Shown here one piece after another: positions 6,149-8,503 of a stretch of 8,503 nt of DNA. Location: positions 1 to 8,503 of the forward strand of contig WGAD01000034.1 in assembly GCA_015489255.1 (NCBI GenBank). Direction: 5' to 3'. Both the position numbers and the translations under genes were made by a program. The notes beneath the pieces were generated by a model. It was not told the DNA's origin, did no database searches, and saw only the letters and a list, made by a program, of their open reading frames with translations. How positions within the stretch are numbered: position 1 is the first letter of the stretch; each line of letters opens with the position of its first letter. This DNA is from Anaerolineales bacterium (GTDB lineage Bacteria; Chloroflexota; Anaerolineae; Anaerolineales; Villigracilaceae).

Positions 6149-8503
6149 ATGGCATCCTCTCTGCCCAGCAAGAACTATGCGCGCATTCAGCCGGCATTGG
6201 AAATCCCCAACCTCATTGAAGTGCAGCTGGCTTCCTTCAGGCAATTGAAAGAAGAACGGCTGGCGGAATTATTTGATGAAATTTCTCCCATTGAATCATA
6301 CAACGGGGGGATGCGGCTCTATTTCCCTAGCAAGGATCCCATCTCCGAGCAATGGGGGCTGCGCTATTGGTTTGAGCCGCCGGCGCACACGGTTGAAGAA
6401 TGCGTGGAGCGCGATTTAACCTATGCCAGCCCTTTGTACGTCTCGGTGCTGCTGACCGGGCCAGAGATTCCGGAGCCGATCCGGCAGGATATCTTCTTGG
6501 GCGATTTCCCCGAGATGACGGACAAAGGGACGTTTATCATTAATGGCACGGAGCGGGTGGTTGTTTCGCAGCTGATCCGCTCGCCTGGGGTGTATTTCGA
6601 GGCGCCGCTGGATCGCTCCACCGGTCGCCCGCTGGCGACGGCCAAGCTCATCCCCGATCGCGGCACCTGGATGGAATTCGAAACCCGCAAGAACGATTAC
6701 CTGATCCTGAAATACAACCGCCGCCGCCGCGTCCCAATTACGATCTTCCTGCGAGCGCTGGCCGCCGTGGACGACGGGATGCCCGATTCCCCGATCAAGG
6801 AAGGTACGGACGAGGAGATCCTGGCGCTCTTCAAAGACGTGGACAACAACCCGGAGCGCATGTACATCCCGCTTACCATTCGCCAGGAGCCGGATTGGGA
6901 CCTTTCGGACGGCAAAACCATTGCAGAAGCCGCCCTGATTGAGTTCTTCAAACGGATGCGCCCGGGCGATCCGGCGACGCTGGAGAACGCGCGCGAATTC
7001 CTCGAAGGGCAACTGTTCGATCAACGCCAGTACGACCTGGAGCGCGTGGGGCGCTACAAATTGAATCAGAAACTGGATGTGGAAATCCCCATCAGCCACC
7101 GCACGGTGACCAAGGCGGACATCGTCGCCCTGGTGCGGCACATGATCCAGCTGAACAACGGCGTCGTCCCGCCGGATGACATCGATCACCTGGGCAACCG
7201 TCGGGTGAAAACCGTGGGCGAGCTGATCCACAACAAGCTGCGCGTTGGCTTGCGGCGCATGGAGCGCGTCATCAAGGAACGCATGTCCATCCGCGACAAG
7301 GACGTCGTCACCCCGGTGACCCTGGTCAACATCCGCCCGCTGGTGGCTTCTCTGCGCGAATTCTTCGGCTCCAGCCAGCTCTCTCAATTTATGGATCAGA
7401 CCAACCCGCTGGCAGAACTGCGCCACAAACGCACGCTTTCGGCGCTGGGCCCGGGCGGCCTGCGCCGCGAACGCGCCGGTTTCGATGTTCGCGATGTGCA
7501 CCACTCGCACTATGGCCGCATTTGCCCAATCGAAACGCCGGAAGGCCCGAACATCGGCCTGATTGGCCGCCTGGCCTCCTTTGCGCGCGTCAACGACTTT
7601 GGCTTCATCGAGACGCCGTATCGCGTGGTTGTCAAGAGCATGAAGAGCGACGACCCCCGGCTGGAAGGCCGCGCCGCGCGGGAAGAGATCGTCGATCCAG
7701 AAAGCGGCCAGGTGCTGGTCGCCGCGGGCGAGCGGATCACGGCGGAGATGTTGCCCGCCCTGGCGAAGCTGGAGCAGGATATCCCCATCAAACCCTTCGT
7801 TTCGGAAGAGATCGTGTACCTTTCGGCGGATGCCGAAGACAAATACATCATTGCCCAGGCCAACGCCCGCCTCGATGAGAACGGCGAGTTCGTAGACAGC
7901 CGGCTGCCCTCGCGCTACCACTCCGGTTTCATCTTCTCCCGTCCCGAACAGCTGGATTACATGGACGTTGCGCCGCACCAGATCGTGGGCATCAGCGCGG
8001 CCTTGATCCCCTTCTTGGAGCATGATGACGCCAACCGCGCCCTGATGGGGTCGAACATGCAGGCGCAGGCCGTGCCTTTGCTGCGGCCGCAGGTGCCGCT
8101 GGTTTCAACCGGCATGGAATACTATGCCGCGATGGACTCCGGGCAGGTGGTCACCTCGGATGTGGAAGGCGAGGTCGTCTCGGTGACCGGCAGCCAAATC
8201 GTCATCCGAGACCTGGATGGCAATCTGCACACCTATCTGTTGCGCAAGTACCAGCGCTCCAACCAGAGCACCTGCATCGACCAGCGGCCGGCGGTGACCA
8301 AAGGCGACCTGGTGAAGCCGGGAGCTATCATCGCCGATTCCTCCTCCACCGACGGCGGCTTGCTGGCGCTGGGGCAGAATCCGGTGGTGGCCTTCCTTTC
8401 CTGGGAAGGCGGCAACTTTGAAGACGCGATCCTCATCTCTGAGCGGCTTGTGCAGGACGATTACTTTACCTCGATCCACATTGAGAAATACGAGGTGGAA
8501 GCG
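6149..8503 (+). CDS. rpoB: DNA-directed RNA polymerase subunit beta, 3' partial
   Basis: The frame is open from the ATG to the window edge, giving 785 residues of a protein that is usually 1,100-1,350 long. It forms one jaw of the transcription enzyme and builds the active site with beta'. Clear landmarks are KGTFIINGTERVVVSQLIRS near 126-145, DDIDHLGNRRVKTVGE near 343-358, the rifampicin region from G407 (GSSQLSQFMDQ) through HKRTLSALGPGG, YGRICPIETPEGPNIGL near 455-471, LIPFLEHDDANRALMGSN near 619-636, and EGGNFEDAILISE near the edge. The metal-proximal lysines and the C-terminal clamp lie beyond the window. Numbering in the Rif region is offset by 100 from E. coli. Thr418 and Thr429 replace E. 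coli Asn518 and Arg529. About 50 extra residues occur at 496-550. The gene has its own promoter and is not preceded by rplL. Confidence 0.98.
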   Translation, partial: MASSLPSKNYARIQPALEIPNLIEVQLASFRQLKEERLAELFDEISPIESYNGGMRLYFPSKDPISEQWGLRYWFEPPAHTVEECVERDLTYASPLYVSVLLTGPEIPEPIRQDIFLGDFPEMTDKGTFIINGTERVVVSQLIRSPGVYFEAPLDRSTGRPLATAKLIPDRGTWMEFETRKNDYLILKYNRRRRVPITIFLRALAAVDDGMPDSPIKEGTDEEILALFKDVDNNPERMYIPLTIRQEPDWDLSDGKTIAEAALIEFFKRMRPGDPATLENAREFLEGQLFDQRQYDLERVGRYKLNQKLDVEIPISHRTVTKADIVALVRHMIQLNNGVVPPDDIDHLGNRRVKTVGELIHNKLRVGLRRMERVIKERMSIRDKDVVTPVTLVNIRPLVASLREFFGSSQLSQFMDQTNPLAELRHKRTLSALGPGGLRRERAGFDVRDVHHSHYGRICPIETPEGPNIGLIGRLASFARVNDFGFIETPYRVVVKSMKSDDPRLEGRAAREEIVDPESGQVLVAAGERITAEMLPALAKLEQDIPIKPFVSEEIVYLSADAEDKYIIAQANARLDENGEFVDSRLPSRYHSGFIFSRPEQLDYMDVAPHQIVGISAALIPFLEHDDANRALMGSNMQAQAVPLLRPQVPLVSTGMEYYAAMDSGQVVTSDVEGEVVSVTGSQIVIRDLDGNLHTYLLRKYQRSNQSTCIDQRPAVTKGDLVKPGAIIADSSSTDGGLLALGQNPVVAFLSWEGGNFEDAILISERLVQDDYFTSIHIEKYEVEA

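Noticed and set aside
6416..8023. 535-codon open frame on the - strand
   Set aside because: It lies wholly antisense to rpoB, whose conserved motifs are unmistakable; the composition is that of a mirrored coding frame.

Overview
This 8.5 kb stretch of GC-rich bacterial chromosome holds two pairs of genes: a soluble NAD-linked formate dehydrogenase on the left, and a transporter divergent from the RNA polymerase beta subunit gene on the right. The organism is probably a free-living, at least partly anaerobic bacterium that makes selenoproteins. The compact beta subunit, the NuoE-NuoF fusion and the NuoG-like formate dehydrogenase would fit a Chloroflexota (Anaerolineae-like) genome. That placement is an impression from sequence style, not a demonstrated affiliation.

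Region 1 (1-4478, + strand) has two tightly linked genes. The first, cut by the left edge, is a NuoE-NuoF fusion that carries a [2Fe-2S] domain, an FMN/NADH module and a [4Fe-4S] site: the diaphorase. Fourteen bases downstream is the catalytic subunit, with a NuoG/HoxU-like iron-sulfur arm fused to a molybdopterin formate dehydrogenase. Its reading frame is interrupted by a TGA at 2796-2798. The TGA sits exactly where this family has its catalytic Cys or selenocysteine, and is followed by a hairpin with a GGTCT loop at the same distance as in the E. coli fdhF SECIS. The two apparent half-genes are therefore one selenoprotein of 932 residues (Sec373). Together the two proteins should carry electrons between formate/CO2 and NAD+/NADH through FMN and seven visible Fe-S clusters. 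A hairpin with T-tracts on both strands ends this operon and also the convergent transporter gene.

Region 2 (4537-5913, - strand) is a 12-helix major facilitator transporter of the UMF1/Atg22-like group, starting at GTG. The 235 bp between it and the next gene hold divergent promoter signals: a candidate promoter and inverted repeat for the transporter, and a near-consensus sigma-70-type promoter with an A-rich upstream element for rpoB.

Region 3 (6149-8503, + strand) is the first 785 codons of rpoB, cut by the right edge. It has its own promoter and a strong hairpin at the predicted 5' end of the mRNA. Two features of the protein deserve a look: a Thr where E. coli has Arg529 in the rifampicin region, and an insertion of about 50 residues after the Rif region. 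No rRNA, tRNA, CRISPR or insertion sequence was seen.
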